A DNA stretch of 64,000 nucleotides from Limimaricola pyoseonensis (GCF_900102015.1 NZ_FNAT01000001.1:434001-498000), one strand, 5' to 3'. Shown: positions 15,295 through 25,620, numbered from the stretch's first letter. Notes: generated by a model from the sequence alone, not told the origin. A program made the numbers and translations.

Positions 15295-16689
15295 TCACCC
15301 GCCGACATGCGCCACCCGCGCCCCGGCCTTCGACGAGGTCACCACGCCCAGGCTCTTGAGCTTGCGGTGCAGCGCCGAGCGCTCCATGCCGACGAAGGCC
15401 GCGGTGCGCGAGATGTTGCCCCCGAAGCGGTTGATCTGCGTCAGCAGGTATTCGCGCTCGAACAGCTCGCGCGCCTCGCGCAGCGGCAGCGTCGCCAGAC
15501 CGCCCGACAGCACCACCCGGCCCTCGTCCTGGTTCTGGTCGTCGACTCCCGGCAGCTCGCGCGCCGTGATCTCGCCATTGCCGTCGCCGAGGATCAGCAC
15601 CCGCTCGACCACGTTCTTGAGCTGGCGGATGTTGCCCGGCCAGAGCATGGTCTGCAGAAGCGCCCGCGCGTCTTCGCCCAAGGGGCGCAGCGGCAGGCCC
15701 TGGGCGCGGTTCAGCTCGGCGATGAAATGCTCGGCCAGCAGCGGGATGTCCTCGCGCCGCTCCTCGAGCCCGGGCACGTGGACCGGCACGACGTTGAGCC
15801 GGTGATACAGCTCCTGGCGGAAGCTGCCGGCCCGGATCGCCGCCTGCAGGTCGCGGTTGGTCGAGGAGATCACCCGCAGGTCCACCTGCACCTTGTCGGT
15901 GCCGCCGACCCGCTGGAAGCTCTGGTCGACCAGCACGCGCAGCAGCTTCGACTGGGTGCCGAGCGGCATGTCGGCCACCTCGTCGAAATAGATCACCCCG
16001 CCATTGGCCTGCTCGAGCAGGCCCTTCTCGACGCCCTTCTCGGCGCTCTCGCGGCCGAACAGCGCCTCTTCCATGCGCTCGGGCTCGATGCTGACCGAGT
16101 TCACCGCGACGAAGGGCGCCTGCGCGCGGTTCGAATTGGCGTGGATGTAGCGCGCGGCGATCTCCTTGCCGCAGCCGGGCGAGCCGGTGAGCATGACGCG
16201 CCCGTTCGAGCGGGTCACCTTGTCGAGCTGGCTGCGCAGGCTGCGAAAGGCGGCGCTTTCGCCCAGCATCTCGGAGGGCGGCTGGTCGCCGCGCTTGAGC
16301 TCGGTGTTCTCGCGCCGCAGCCGCGAGGTCTCCATCGCGCGCTTGATCACCACCAGCAGCTGGTCAATGTTGAACGGCTTCTCGATGAAGTCGTAGGCGC
16401 CCTGCTTGATCGCCGCGACGGCGATCTCGATGTTGCCGTGGCCGGAGATGATCACGATCGGGATGCCCGGATGCTCGCGCTTGACGGTCTTGAGGATGTC
16501 GATCCCGTCCATCCGGCTGTCCTTGAGCCAGATGTCGAGGATCATCAGCGCCGGCGGCTCCTCGGCGATCGCGTCCATGCATTCGTCGGAGGTTCCGGCG
16601 AGACGCGTGCTGTAGCCTTCGTCCTTCAGGATGTCCGAGATCAGCTCCCGGATGTCGCGCTCGTCGTCGGTGATCAGGATGTCGCCCAT
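15295..16689 (-). CDS. ntrX: Nitrogen-related response regulator NtrX
   Basis: NtrX is the response regulator partner of NtrY. The 464-residue protein has a receiver domain (phospho-acceptor Asp in LMILDIWLKDS near 50), an AAA+ domain with Walker A GSPGCGKE and Walker B GVIYFDEVADM, and a C-terminal Fis-type helix-turn-helix (NISRTAAFVGMERSALHRKL). The sigma54-contacting GAFTGA loop is absent: the region reads LFGRESAEKGVEKGLLEQ. The ATG at 16689 has GAGGA five bases upstream; an ATG at 16701 overlapping the ntrY stop is the alternative. Family members influence nitrogen, redox and cell-envelope genes. Confidence 0.94.
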   Translation of the reverse strand: MGDILITDDERDIRELISDILKDEGYSTRLAGTSDECMDAIAEEPPALMILDIWLKDSRMDGIDILKTVKREHPGIPIVIISGHGNIEIAVAAIKQGAYDFIEKPFNIDQLLVVIKRAMETSRLRRENTELKRGDQPPSEMLGESAAFRSLRSQLDKVTRSNGRVMLTGSPGCGKEIAARYIHANSNRAQAPFVAVNSVSIEPERMEEALFGRESAEKGVEKGLLEQANGGVIYFDEVADMPLGTQSKLLRVLVDQSFQRVGGTDKVQVDLRVISSTNRDLQAAIRAGSFRQELYHRLNVVPVHVPGLEERREDIPLLAEHFIAELNRAQGLPLRPLGEDARALLQTMLWPGNIRQLKNVVERVLILGDGNGEITARELPGVDDQNQDEGRVVLSGGLATLPLREARELFEREYLLTQINRFGGNISRTAAFVGMERSALHRKLKSLGVVTSSKAGARVAHVGG

Positions 16690-16697
16690 GTCGGTCC

Positions 16698-19016
16698 TCA
16701 TGCTGTTGCCTGCATTGCCGGTTCCCCGGTCTTGTCGTCGGGCGGCATCTCGGCCGCCCGGACGGGCAGCGTCAGAACCGCCATGGCGCCACGCGCCGGG
16801 CCGTCCCCGAAGGACGGCGCATCGAGCAGGGCGAGCGTGCCGCCATGCTCCTCGATGATCTTCTTCACGATCGGCAACCCCAGCCCCGTGCCCTTGTCGC
16901 GGGTGGTGACATAGGGCTCGAACAGCCGTGCCCGGTCCTCGGGCAGGCCAATGCCGTTGTCGACGATGGTGATCCGCGCCTCGCCGCCGAGCACCTCCAT
17001 CCGCACCCGGATCATGGCCTCGAAATCGGCGGGAACTTCGCCTTTTTCTTTAAAGCTCTCAATGGCTTCCCCGGCGTTCTTGATCAGGTTGGTCAGGGCC
17101 TGGCTGATCATCGTCGCGTCGAGATCGGCCGGCACCGGCCCGGCCGGAAGGTCGGTGTCGAACCGTACCTCGGGCTGGCCCGCTTCCTGCAGGGTCACGG
17201 CATCGCGCAGGATCGCGGCGATGTCGTTGTGCTTGCGGTCGGGCTCGGGCATCCGCGCGAACTTCGAAAACTCGTCGACGATGCGGCGCAGGTCGCCGGT
17301 CTGGCGCACGATCACCTCGGTCATCTGCTCGAGCGTCGCCTGCTCCTCCTCCGACAGGCTGCGGCGGAACTTGCGCTGGATGCGCTCGGCCGACAGCCGG
17401 ATCGGGGTGAGCGGGTTCTTGATCTCGTGCGCGATGCGGCGCGCCACGTCGCCCCAGGCGGCCATGCGCTGGGCGCTGACGAGGTCCGTCACGTCGTCGA
17501 AGGCCACCACGAAGCCCTCGAGCGTGCCGTCATCGGCGCGGCGCGGCGCCATGCGGACCAGAAGGCTCTCGTGGCTGCCCGAGCGGATCACCCGCAGCTG
17601 CTCCTGCACGCTGTCGCGCTCCTCGTCGCGCAGCGTGTCGAAGAGCGGCGCGAATTCCGGCACCAGCTCCGGCAGCGTGGTCTCCTCGGGCAGCGTCTCG
17701 ACCGCCAGCATCCGCCGGGCCGAGCGGTTGGCAAAGGCGACCCGGCCGCCGGAATCGAGCCCGATCACGCCCGAGGTGACCGAGCCCAGAACGCTGTCGA
17801 ACAGCCGCCGGCGCGCCTCGATCTGGCGGGTGTTGTCGAGCAGCCGGTCGCGCTGCGCCTTCAGCTCGGTGGTCATCTGATTGAAATAGGTGCCGATCTG
17901 GGCGATCTCGTCATCGCCCTCCTCCTCGACCACCCGCACGTCGAGATCGCCCGCGCCCACGCGCTGCGAGGCCGAGACCAGCCGCCCCACCGGCTTCGAC
18001 AGCCGCTCGGCGAACCACAGGCCGAGCCAGATCGCCGCGAGGATCAGGATCAGCGCGAAGCCGAGATAGAGCAGCCCGAACTCGAACAGCAGCCGCCCGC
18101 GCTCGGCCTCGAGCTGCTGGTAGAGCTCGACCGTCTGCTGGGTGTCGTCGAGCAGCGCGAGGATGCCGCCATCGACCTCGCGCGTGACGTAGAGGTAGCG
18201 GTCGGTGAAGGCCTCGAGCGGGATCAGGGCGCGAAACTCGTTGTTCGTCCAGTCCTCGATGATGGCGATGCCCTCGGAGGCCGCCCGGCGGAAGTTCTGT
18301 GGCTCCGGCCGCTCGTAGTCGAACTCGTAGCTGCGCGCGCCGCGAGCGCGGATCTCGCCGGCGCCGTCGATCACGAAGGCCTCGGTCAGGCCGCGCTCGA
18401 TCTGCCCCTGCTGACGGCCCAGCAGCTGGCGGATCTCGCCGTCGGACATGAAGAAGGAGGTCTGCCGCTCGGCGTCGAGAAAGGCCGCGAGGCTCAGCCC
18501 GTCCCGCGCCAGCCCCTGGCGGTGCTCCTCCTCATAGGCCTGCGCCGCGGTGAGCGAGGTGGCGAGCACGCCGCGCACCCGCTCCGAGAACCAGCCCTCG
18601 AGGCCGACATTGATGGTGAGCACGGAGAACACCGCGACCAGCACGGTCGGGATCAGCGCCAGCAGCGCGAAGACCCCGGTGAGCCGCAGGTGCAGCCGCG
18701 AGCCGGCCGAGCGGGCGCGCCGCGCCGAGATCATGCCGTAGACGCGGTAGGCCACCAGCGCCGCGACGATGATGGCATAGACGAGGTCGGCCAGCAGCAC
18801 GAGCCGCAGCACGGGCGAGCTCGCACCCTTGTCGAGCGGGCCGAGCACCCAGTAGGTCGCGAAGGCGAGGATCGGGCCGAGCAGCACCAGGCCCAGCGTC
18901 GCGGCGTTCTGCACCCGGCGTTGCCGCCGCCACTTGGCCACGCGCGCGAATCTTGGACTGGTCAAACGTCGCAAACCGCCCTGCCCCTTTGTGGGAACGC
19001 AAGTTCCCCGCCACAT
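16698..19016 (-). CDS. ntrY: Sensor histidine kinase NtrY
   Basis: A 772-residue membrane kinase that phosphorylates NtrX. Several N-terminal transmembrane helices flank a periplasmic sensor region (about 150-310). Another helix (YLGFALILILAAIWLGLWF) precedes the HAMP domain, a PAS domain (GVIGLDSGGRVAFANRSA) and the kinase core. The H-box is [20 protein letters not shown], the N-box NLIKNAGEA and the G-boxes DNGIGLP and GTGLGLP. Its stop lies inside the ntrX start region, which supports co-translation. The ATG at 19016 has a modest AGGA upstream, and a slightly different start cannot be excluded. Confidence 0.95.
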   Translation of the reverse strand: MWRGTCVPTKGQGGLRRLTSPRFARVAKWRRQRRVQNAATLGLVLLGPILAFATYWVLGPLDKGASSPVLRLVLLADLVYAIIVAALVAYRVYGMISARRARSAGSRLHLRLTGVFALLALIPTVLVAVFSVLTINVGLEGWFSERVRGVLATSLTAAQAYEEEHRQGLARDGLSLAAFLDAERQTSFFMSDGEIRQLLGRQQGQIERGLTEAFVIDGAGEIRARGARSYEFDYERPEPQNFRRAASEGIAIIEDWTNNEFRALIPLEAFTDRYLYVTREVDGGILALLDDTQQTVELYQQLEAERGRLLFEFGLLYLGFALILILAAIWLGLWFAERLSKPVGRLVSASQRVGAGDLDVRVVEEEGDDEIAQIGTYFNQMTTELKAQRDRLLDNTRQIEARRRLFDSVLGSVTSGVIGLDSGGRVAFANRSARRMLAVETLPEETTLPELVPEFAPLFDTLRDEERDSVQEQLRVIRSGSHESLLVRMAPRRADDGTLEGFVVAFDDVTDLVSAQRMAAWGDVARRIAHEIKNPLTPIRLSAERIQRKFRRSLSEEEQATLEQMTEVIVRQTGDLRRIVDEFSKFARMPEPDRKHNDIAAILRDAVTLQEAGQPEVRFDTDLPAGPVPADLDATMISQALTNLIKNAGEAIESFKEKGEVPADFEAMIRVRMEVLGGEARITIVDNGIGLPEDRARLFEPYVTTRDKGTGLGLPIVKKIIEEHGGTLALLDAPSFGDGPARGAMAVLTLPVRAAEMPPDDKTGEPAMQATA

Positions 19017-19071
19017 TGCCGCGATTCCTGGCCCGGATCTGCGTCCGGGCGGTCACGGTTCTGTTGCGGTT

Positions 19072-20436
19072 TTACATCAACTTGCGGCGGCGAGTCACGC
19101 GAATATCAAGGTCCGTGATCTTTTTACGCAGCGTATTGCGGTTGATTCCCAAAAGGTCGGCACATCTCGCCTGGTTGCCCCCGGTGGCGTCGAGCGCGAT
19201 CTCGATCAGCGGCAGTTCCACCTCGCGCAGGATTCGCTGGTAGAGACCCGGCGGCGGCAGCTCGCCGCCATGCAGGTCGAAATAGCGCTTCAGGTGCCGC
19301 TCGACGCTGGCCGAGAGCTGGTCGCTGCCGCCGCTGAGCGGCTCGGCCGCCGGCTGGCCGCCCAGCACCGCCTCCACCTCGGCCCGGCCGATCTCCTCCT
19401 GCGCCGTTGTCGCCACCAGCCGCCGCACCGCGTTCTCGAGCTGGCGCACGTTGCCCGGCCAGCTGTAGGCGCGCAGAAGCTCGGCCGCGGGCGCGGCCAG
19501 CCGCCGCTGCCCCATGCCCTCGCGCTCGGCCCGCGCGAGGAAATGCTCGATCAGCAGCGGGATGTCGTCGACCCGCTCGCGCAGCGCCGGCACCTGAAGT
19601 TCGACCCCGGCCAGGCGGTAGTAGAGGTCGCGCCGGAAGTCGCCGCCATCGATCCGTCCGGACAGCGCGCCCTGCGAGGTCGCCATGACCCGCGGCGCGT
19701 GTTCGCCGAGCGCGTCGAGCATCCGGACGATGCGGGTCTGGGCCTCGGCGCCGAGATCGCCGACCTCGTCGAACAGAAGCGTGCCGCCGCGCGCACGCGC
19801 CAGCAGGCTCGACGGGCCGTCCGCGCCCTCGAGATCGGCGGCCGAGACGGTGACGAAGGGCAGCGTCCGGCGGTCGGAGAAGTCGTGGATCGCGCGAGCG
19901 ACCAGCGACTTGCCGGTGCCGCTTTCGCCGGTGATCAGCACCGGCAGCTGCGTGTTCATCACCCGCGCCACCAGCCGGTAGAGCGCCTGCATCGTCGGCG
20001 TGCGCCCGACCAGCGGCAGGTCGCTCGCCGCGGCCGCCTCGACCGGGGCGCTCGGGCGCGGGGCCACGTGGCGCCGCGTGTCGAGCGCGCGCGAGACGCG
20101 CTTCATCAGGTCCGGCAGGTCGAAGGGCTTGGGCAGGTAGTCATAGGCCTCGGCCTCGGCCGCCTGGATCGCCGTCATGATCGTGTTCTGCGCCGAGATC
20201 ACGATCACCGGCAGGCCGGGCCGCGCCTCGGAGATCTTCGGCAGCTGTTCGATGCCGTTGCCGTCGGGCATGACCACGTCCGAGATCACGAGGTCGCCCT
20301 TGCCCTCCTCGACCCAGCGCATCAGCGTCACCAGCGAGGCGGTCGCATGCACCTTGCAGCCGGCGCGGGTCAGCGCCTGGGTCAGAACGGTGCGGATCGT
20401 CCGATCGTCGTCGGCCACGAGGATGGTGCCGTCCAT
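19072..20436 (-). CDS. ntrC: Nitrogen regulation response regulator NtrC (NR(I))
   Basis: NtrC is the phosphorylated activator of nitrogen-assimilation genes. The 454 residues comprise a receiver domain ([13 protein letters not shown]), an AAA+ domain (Walker A GESGTGKS, Walker [13 protein letters not shown]) and a C-terminal Fis-type helix-turn-helix ([20 protein letters not shown]). The GAFTGA loop and its surroundings are deleted: [19 protein letters not shown] runs straight into Walker B. This matches Rhodobacter capsulatus NtrC, which is known to activate the sigma70 holoenzyme rather than sigma54. The start overlaps the ntrB stop by one base (TGATG). Confidence 0.96.
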   Translation of the reverse strand: MDGTILVADDDRTIRTVLTQALTRAGCKVHATASLVTLMRWVEEGKGDLVISDVVMPDGNGIEQLPKISEARPGLPVIVISAQNTIMTAIQAAEAEAYDYLPKPFDLPDLMKRVSRALDTRRHVAPRPSAPVEAAAASDLPLVGRTPTMQALYRLVARVMNTQLPVLITGESGTGKSLVARAIHDFSDRRTLPFVTVSAADLEGADGPSSLLARARGGTLLFDEVGDLGAEAQTRIVRMLDALGEHAPRVMATSQGALSGRIDGGDFRRDLYYRLAGVELQVPALRERVDDIPLLIEHFLARAEREGMGQRRLAAPAAELLRAYSWPGNVRQLENAVRRLVATTAQEEIGRAEVEAVLGGQPAAEPLSGGSDQLSASVERHLKRYFDLHGGELPPPGLYQRILREVELPLIEIALDATGGNQARCADLLGINRNTLRKKITDLDIRVTRRRKLM

Positions 20437-21506
20437 CAGTTCTCTCCTGCGGATTCGGGGGCGCGCGGAAACGACAGCCGGAAGACGGTGCGCCCCGGCA
20501 CGGTCTCGACCGAGACGCGGCCGCCATTCTCGGCCATCAGCTTGGAGACCAGCGCCAGCCCGAGGCCGGTGCCGTTCTCGCGCCCCGAGACGAAAGGCTC
20601 GAACACCTCCTGGGCGATCTCGGGCGGCAGGCCCGGCCCGTCATCCTGCACCTCGACCTGCAGCGGCAGCAGCGCGTGGCTGCCATCGGGCTGGCGCACC
20701 CGCAGCGAGGGCTCGTAGAAGCTTCGCAGCCGGATCGTGCCGCCGGCGGCGCCGGCCTCCGAGGCGTTCTTGATCAGGTTCAGCACCACCTGAAGGATCT
20801 GGTCCGCATCCGCCAGCGCGCGCGGCAGCGACGGGTCGTAATCCTCGACGAAGCTCATATGCGCGCCGAAGCCCAGCTTGGCCGACTGGCGCGCCCGGTC
20901 GAGCACGTCGTGCAGGTTGACCGGCCGCCGCGCCGGCGGGCGCAAATTGCCGAACTGCTCGACCTGTTCGAGCAGCTTCACGATGCGCCGGCTTTCCGCG
21001 ACGATCAGGTCGGTCAGCTCGAGATCCTCGGAGCTCAGCCCCATCGACAGGAGCTGCGCCGCCCCGGTGATCCCGGCCAGCGGGTTCTTGATCTCATGCG
21101 CCAGCATCTCGGCCATACCGATCGCCGAACGCGCCGCCTTGCCCGAGGCGCTGTGCTGGCCCATGCGGCCCGCCATCTCGCGCGGCGAGATCATCATAAG
21201 GATCTGCCCCTCGCTGCCCGACAGAGGCGCGAATTGCAGGTTGCACTGCACCGGAGCCCGTTCGCCGGACCCGACATCGACATCGTTGACAAAGAGCGGG
21301 CTCGATTGCGTCCGGACCCGGATGAAAGCCGCCTCCAGCGGCGCGTCGATGCTGACCTTGTCCCAGACCGAGGCGCCGGTCAGCGCCTTCAGCGACAGGT
21401 TGAGGAACAGCTCGGCCGCGGCATTGGCGTCGATGATCGTGTCGTCGGGCCCGAGCAGCAGCGCCGGCACCGGTAGGGAGTTCCAGAGGGCCGCGTCGCC
21501 GATCAT
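20436..21506 (-). CDS. ntrB: Nitrogen sensor histidine kinase NtrB (NR(II))
   Basis: NtrB is the soluble kinase/phosphatase of NtrC, controlled by PII. The 356-residue protein has an N-terminal PAS domain ([20 protein letters not shown]), the H-box [18 protein letters not shown], the N-box NLIKNASEA and the G-boxes DDGPGLP and GTGLGLALV. No membrane segment is present. I prefer the ATG at 21506, which overlaps the dusB stop in an ATGA; an in-frame ATG three codons upstream is possible. The tight dusB-ntrB-ntrC coupling mirrors the nifR3-ntrBC operon of Rhodobacter. Confidence 0.95.
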   Translation of the reverse strand: MIGDAALWNSLPVPALLLGPDDTIIDANAAAELFLNLSLKALTGASVWDKVSIDAPLEAAFIRVRTQSSPLFVNDVDVGSGERAPVQCNLQFAPLSGSEGQILMMISPREMAGRMGQHSASGKAARSAIGMAEMLAHEIKNPLAGITGAAQLLSMGLSSEDLELTDLIVAESRRIVKLLEQVEQFGNLRPPARRPVNLHDVLDRARQSAKLGFGAHMSFVEDYDPSLPRALADADQILQVVLNLIKNASEAGAAGGTIRLRSFYEPSLRVRQPDGSHALLPLQVEVQDDGPGLPPEIAQEVFEPFVSGRENGTGLGLALVSKLMAENGGRVSVETVPGRTVFRLSFPRAPESAGEN

Positions 21507-22501
21507 GCCGCGCATCTTTCGCCGTCGAGTGCGAGCGGCAGCAGCCCCGGCACCCGGTCGGGCGTGGCGGTCAGCACCTCGCGGCGCAGCGCGCCGGGCG
21601 TGCCCGCCTCGTCCATGTACCAGCCCAGGTGCTTGCGCGCGACGCGGCCGCCGAGATCGGCGCCGTAGAAGCTCAACATTGCCTCGTAATGTCCTGATAC
21701 CATGTCCAGAAAATCATGAGCCATCGGGATGTCGGGTGCCGCCTGCCCTGTCAGCGCGGCGGCGATCAGCGCCGGCTGCCACGGCCGGCCCTGCGCCCCG
21801 CGCCCGACCATCACCGCATCGGCGCCCGACAGTTCGAGCGCCCGCCGCGCGGTCGCGCCGTCGACGATGTCGCCATTGGCCACCACCGGGATCGACACCG
21901 CCTCGCGCACCCGGCGGATCGCGGCCCAGTCGGCGGAGCCCTTGTAGAACTGGCAACGCGTGCGGCCGTGGATCGTCACCATCCGCACGCCCGCGCCCTC
22001 GGCCCGGCGTGCGATCTCCGGCGCGTTCAGCAGGTCGTCGTCCCAACCCAGCCGGGTCTTGAGCGTCACCGGCAGTCCGGTCGCGCCGACCACCGCCTCG
22101 ATCAGCCGCAGCGCGTGGTCGGGCGTCTTCATCAGCGCCGAGCCCGACAGCCCGCCCGTCACCTTCTTGGCCGGGCAGCCCATGTTGATGTCGATGATCC
22201 GCGCACCGTTGTCGGCGACCATTTTCGCCGCCTCGGCCATCCAGTACGGGTCACGCCCGGCCAGCTGCACCGCCGTGTCGGCCTGCTCGAAGCCCAGCTC
22301 GGCGCGCTCGCGCACGCCGGGCTTGGCCTGCACCATCTCCTGGCTCGCCACCATTTCCGAGACCACCCAGCCCGCGCCGAAGCCCGCCACCAGCCGCCGG
22401 AACGGCAGGTCGGTGATGCCCGCCAGCGGCGCCAGCGCCACCGGCGAGGACAGCGTCACGCCGGGCGCGAGATCGATGGGGGTGAACTGCGATGTGCTCA
22501 T
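21503..22501 (-). CDS. dusB: tRNA-dihydrouridine synthase DusB
   Basis: A flavin enzyme that reduces uridine to dihydrouridine in tRNA D-loops; historically called nifR3 in Rhodobacter because it heads the ntrBC operon. The 332-residue TIM-barrel protein has the FMN-site start [17 protein letters not shown], the catalytic cysteine in [14 protein letters not shown], and [14 protein letters not shown] and [10 protein letters not shown] for tRNA and flavin contacts. It is divergent from ispDF, with about 190 bases between; the operon promoter should lie there. Confidence 0.95.
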   Translation of the reverse strand: MSTSQFTPIDLAPGVTLSSPVALAPLAGITDLPFRRLVAGFGAGWVVSEMVASQEMVQAKPGVRERAELGFEQADTAVQLAGRDPYWMAEAAKMVADNGARIIDINMGCPAKKVTGGLSGSALMKTPDHALRLIEAVVGATGLPVTLKTRLGWDDDLLNAPEIARRAEGAGVRMVTIHGRTRCQFYKGSADWAAIRRVREAVSIPVVANGDIVDGATARRALELSGADAVMVGRGAQGRPWQPALIAAALTGQAAPDIPMAHDFLDMVSGHYEAMLSFYGADLGGRVARKHLGWYMDEAGTPGALRREVLTATPDRVPGLLPLALDGERCAA

Positions 22502-22690
22502 TGCCGAAAACCTGTGCGTTACGGCCCGATCTATGGCGGCCGGAGGGGTGTCTCAATCGCTGCGGGTGCGGATCTGCCTCAGCATACCGCATCTGCACAA
22601 AAAATGGGCATCGGATCGGGCCGAGGATCGGAATTGCGTCAGCCCGCGGCAGCCCCTACACAACCGCGACCGCCGCGTGAAGGATGCATG

Positions 22691-23830
22691 ATGCCCGCAC
22701 AGACCGTCGCCACCGTGATCGTCGCCGCCGGGCGCGGCCTGCGCGCGGGCGGCGGCGTGCCCAAGCAATGGCGCGACCTCGCCGGCCGGCCGGTCCTGGC
22801 CCGCACTCTCGACGCCTTCGCGGGTCTCGGCCCGGTCTGCCTCGTGCTGCATCCGGACGACATCGGCCGCGCGCCCGAGATCGAGGCGCGCGCCGAGATG
22901 ATCGTGCCCGGCGGCGCCGACCGCGCCGCAAGCGTGCGCGCCGGACTCGAGGCGCTGGCGGCAACTTCGCCCGGCAAGGTGTTGATTCACGACGCCGCCC
23001 GCCCGCTGGTCATGGCCGAGACCATCGAGGCCGTGATCGCCGCGCTCGATCATCACCCCGCCGCCGCGCCAGGGCTCGCGATCACCGATGCGCTGTGGCG
23101 GGTGGCCGACGGCCATGTCGGCGGCACCGTCCCGCGCGAGGGGCTGGTCCGCGCCCAGACGCCGCAGGGCTTCCGCTTCGACTCGATCCTCGCCGCGCAT
23201 CGACGCTATGAGGGACCCAGCGCCGCCGACGACGTGGCGGTGGCGCAGGCCGCGGGGCTGGACGTGGCGCTCGTGCCGGGCCACGAGGACAACATGAAGA
23301 TCACCGGCCCCGGCGATTTCGCCCGCGCCGCGAGGATATTGGGGACCGATATGGATGTGAGAACGGGCAACGGCTTCGACGTGCACGCCTTCGGGCCGGG
23401 CGACCATGTCTGGCTCTGCGGCGTGAAGGTCGAGCATGGGCAGGGGCTTGTCGGCCATTCCGACGCCGATGTCGGCATGCACGCCCTGACCGACGCGATC
23501 TACGGCGCTATGGCGCATGGCGATATCGGCCAGCACTTCCCGCCCTCCGACCCCGAGTGGAAAGGCGCGCGCTCCGAGGTGTTCCTCGCCCATGCCGCCG
23601 ATCTCGCCCGGGTCGAGGGCTTCGCCGTCACCCATTGCGACGTCACGCTGATCTGCGAGCGCCCGAAGATCGGCCCGCACGCGCAGGCGATGCGCGAGGA
23701 ACTGGCGCGGATCATGCAGATCGAGCCCGCCCGGGTCAGCGTCAAGGCCACCACCTCCGAGCGGCTGGGCTTCACCGGCCGCGAGGAAGGCATCGCCGCC
23801 ATCGCCACCGCGACTCTGGTGAAGTCGTGA
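22691..23830 (+). CDS. ispDF: Bifunctional IspD/IspF (MEP cytidylyltransferase / MECDP synthase)
   Basis: This enzyme catalyses two steps of the non-mevalonate isoprenoid pathway. IspD occupies about residues 1-215 ([19 protein letters not shown] nucleotide-binding loop; HDAARPL). IspF occupies about 220-379 (GNGFDVHAF with the DxH zinc ligands; [29 protein letters not shown]). The fusion is well known in alphaproteobacteria. Two adjacent ATGs (22688 and 22691) follow AAGGA; the second has the better spacing. Its stop overlaps the pgpA GTG start. Confidence 0.96.
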   Translation: MPAQTVATVIVAAGRGLRAGGGVPKQWRDLAGRPVLARTLDAFAGLGPVCLVLHPDDIGRAPEIEARAEMIVPGGADRAASVRAGLEALAATSPGKVLIHDAARPLVMAETIEAVIAALDHHPAAAPGLAITDALWRVADGHVGGTVPREGLVRAQTPQGFRFDSILAAHRRYEGPSAADDVAVAQAAGLDVALVPGHEDNMKITGPGDFARAARILGTDMDVRTGNGFDVHAFGPGDHVWLCGVKVEHGQGLVGHSDADVGMHALTDAIYGAMAHGDIGQHFPPSDPEWKGARSEVFLAHAADLARVEGFAVTHCDVTLICERPKIGPHAQAMREELARIMQIEPARVSVKATTSERLGFTGREEGIAAIATATLVKS

Positions 23831-24324
23831 ACCGGCTGATCGCGACCTTCTTCTACAGCGGGCTGATCCGCCCCGCCCCCGGCACCTGGGGTTCGCTCGC
23901 CGCTCTGATCGTGGCGCTGCCGCTCTATTGGATCGGCGGGCCGTGGCTGGTGGTGGCGCTGATCGCCGTGGCCTACGCCATCGGCCACCGCGCCGCCGAG
24001 GCCGAGGCGCGCGACAGCGGCGACCACGATCCTTCGCATGTCGTGATCGACGAGGTGGTCGGCCAGTGGATCGCGCTTTTGCCGGTATTGTTCGGCGCCG
24101 CGCGGGTCGGCGCGCCGGTGCTCGACCTCTGGCCGGGCTGGGTCGCGGCCTTCCTGCTGTTTCGGCTGTTCGACATCACCAAGCCCTGGATCGTCGGCCG
24201 CTTCGACCGGCGCGGCGACACGACGGGGCTGATGATGGACGACGTGGCCGCCGGCTTCCTCGCCGCGATCGGCGTGGTGCTGTTGGCGGTGGTGGCGCAT
24301 GGCGTAATGATCTTCGGAGGCTGA
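23827..24324 (+). CDS. pgpA: Phosphatidylglycerophosphatase A
   Basis: PgpA dephosphorylates phosphatidylglycerophosphate to phosphatidylglycerol at the inner membrane. The 165-residue protein begins with [19 protein letters not shown], a family signature, has several hydrophobic helices, and contains the catalytic-region motifs [10 protein letters not shown] and [10 protein letters not shown]. The start is a GTG at 23827 overlapping the ispDF stop (GTGA), so translation is coupled. It is followed one base later by the cinA-type gene. Confidence 0.92.
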   Translation: MNRLIATFFYSGLIRPAPGTWGSLAALIVALPLYWIGGPWLVVALIAVAYAIGHRAAEAEARDSGDHDPSHVVIDEVVGQWIALLPVLFGAARVGAPVLDLWPGWVAAFLLFRLFDITKPWIVGRFDRRGDTTGLMMDDVAAGFLAAIGVVLLAVVAHGVMIFGG

Positions 24325-24325
24325 C

Positions 24326-24793
24326 ATGGGCGACGCGGCACGGCTGGTCACGCAAGCGCGACAACGCGGCCTCAGGCTCGCCACGGCCGAGAGCTGCACC
24401 GGCGGCATGGTGGCAAGCGCGATCACCGAGGTGCCCGGCGCCTCCAGCATCTTCGACTGGGGCGTCGTCACCTACGCCAACGGCGCCAAGACCGACCTTC
24501 TGGGGGTCCGCGCCGCGACGCTCGACGCGCATGGCGCGGTGAGCGAGGAGGTCGCACGCGAGATGGCCGAAGGCGCGCGCGCCCGCTCGGGCGCCGATCT
24601 CGCCGTCTCGATCACCGGCATCGCCGGGCCGGGCGGCTCGGAGCACAAGCCCGAGGGCCGGGTCTGCTTCGGCCTCGCCACCGCGGAAGGCTGCCGCACG
24701 GAGACGGTGGAGTTCGGCGCGCGCGGCCGCGACACGGTGCGCGCGCTGTCGCGCGACCACGCCATCGCGCTTCTGCTCGCCGCGCTGGCCTAG
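24326..24793 (+). CDS. pncC: CinA C-terminal domain protein (nicotinamide-nucleotide amidohydrolase)
   Basis: A 155-residue stand-alone CinA C-terminal domain. This family hydrolyses nicotinamide mononucleotide to nicotinate mononucleotide in NAD salvage. The motifs LATAESCTGGMVASAITEVP, with the catalytic Ser near residue 25, and VSITGIAGPGGSEHKPEG are intact. The ATG lies one base after the pgpA stop. The stop overlaps that of the convergent RatA-like gene by two bases. The N-terminal competence-damage domain of full-length CinA is absent, as in E. coli PncC. Confidence 0.9.
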   Translation: MGDAARLVTQARQRGLRLATAESCTGGMVASAITEVPGASSIFDWGVVTYANGAKTDLLGVRAATLDAHGAVSEEVAREMAEGARARSGADLAVSITGIAGPGGSEHKPEGRVCFGLATAEGCRTETVEFGARGRDTVRALSRDHAIALLLAALA

Positions 24794-25254
24794 CGCGGCT
24801 TGGAGCCCGGCGCGTCGTAGAGCTCGTGCGCGCGGCGCTCGAAGGCCCGCACCACCCGCTGCATCGCCTCGTTGAAGAACAGCCCCGCCGCGCCTTGCAG
24901 GATGCGGTTGCGGAACTCGAAATCGACGTCGAAATGCACCTCCGAGCCGCCCTCCACCTCGCGGAAGGTCCAGTTGCTCTCGAGGTAGTGGAACGGGCCG
25001 TCGATGTACTCGGTGTGGATCCTCTTCTGCTCGGGCCAGAGCGTCACCCGGCTGCCGAAGCGTTCGCGGAACACCTTGAAGGAGATGACGAGGTCGGCGA
25101 GCATCACCTCGTGGTCGCCCTGCGGCGTGACCGAGCGGACCCGGGCGGCGGCGGTCCAGGGCAGGAATTTCGGGTAGTTGCCGACATCGGCGACGAGGTC
25201 GTACATCTGCTGGGCGCTGTAGGGCAGCGTGCGGGTCTCTGAATGGCTCGGCAT
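24790..25254 (-). CDS. RatA/COQ10-like START-domain protein
   Basis: A 154-residue member of the START-like superfamily grouped with E. coli RatA and eukaryotic COQ10, which binds ubiquinone. The family's N-terminus is clear (SAQQMYDLVADVGNYPKFLPW), as are the central YIDGPFHYLESNWTF and the C-terminal helix (LFFNEAMQRVVRAFERRAHEL). In alphaproteobacteria a role in respiratory quinone handling is more likely than the ribosome-association toxicity reported for E. coli RatA; no antitoxin partner is seen. The start has AAGGAA upstream. An open frame continuing upstream is non-coding in composition. Confidence 0.88.
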   Translation of the reverse strand: MPSHSETRTLPYSAQQMYDLVADVGNYPKFLPWTAAARVRSVTPQGDHEVMLADLVISFKVFRERFGSRVTLWPEQKRIHTEYIDGPFHYLESNWTFREVEGGSEVHFDVDFEFRNRILQGAAGLFFNEAMQRVVRAFERRAHELYDAPGSKPR

Positions 25255-25350
25255 CTCGTCGCTTTCCTTGGTCCGGCCCATCATGTCGTCCGCGCGGGCG
25301 GCGAGATCAACCCCGCGGTGTCCTCGCACTGCCCCCGGGAAGGAGCCGCG

Positions 25351-25533
25351 ATGCCGGTCCACTGGCTTCTGAGGCTGACGCATTGGGCGCGGCACCCGCC
25401 CTCGCCCCGGCGGATCGGGCTGATCCTCGCGGTGATCGCCGCCTGCCTGCTGCTCGGCGGCATCGAGTGGCTCTGGGGCTGGCCCGAGGCGCTCGGCGTG
25501 GAGCGGGTCGGGCGCGGCGTCATTCCGCGCTGA
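25351..25533 (+). CDS. Small single-pass membrane protein, function unknown
   Basis: A 60-residue protein with a basic amphipathic N-terminus (WLLRLTHWARHPPSPRRI) followed by one transmembrane helix (about 22-40, IGLILAVIAACLLLGGIEW) and a short tail. GGAAGGAG lies six bases before the ATG, the main support for it being a real gene. I believe similar short proteins occur in related genomes beside the RatA-like gene, but I cannot check. It is divergent from that gene. Confidence 0.68.
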   Translation: MPVHWLLRLTHWARHPPSPRRIGLILAVIAACLLLGGIEWLWGWPEALGVERVGRGVIPR

Positions 25534-25620
25534 CGCACCATCGCCCTGCGCCGATCCGGTAGACCTGCGACGCCGTGTCGCTAGGGTGAAGCAAGACCAT
25601 TCGCAGCAGGGAGCGACATC

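Noticed and set aside
16845-19118. A 757-codon plus-strand frame opposite ntrY
   Set aside because: Antisense shadow of ntrY: low-complexity His/Arg/Leu composition and no recognisable domain.
24790-25254. Toxin-antitoxin role for the RatA-like protein
   Set aside because: No antitoxin partner adjoins it, and the COQ10-like sequence points to quinone binding.
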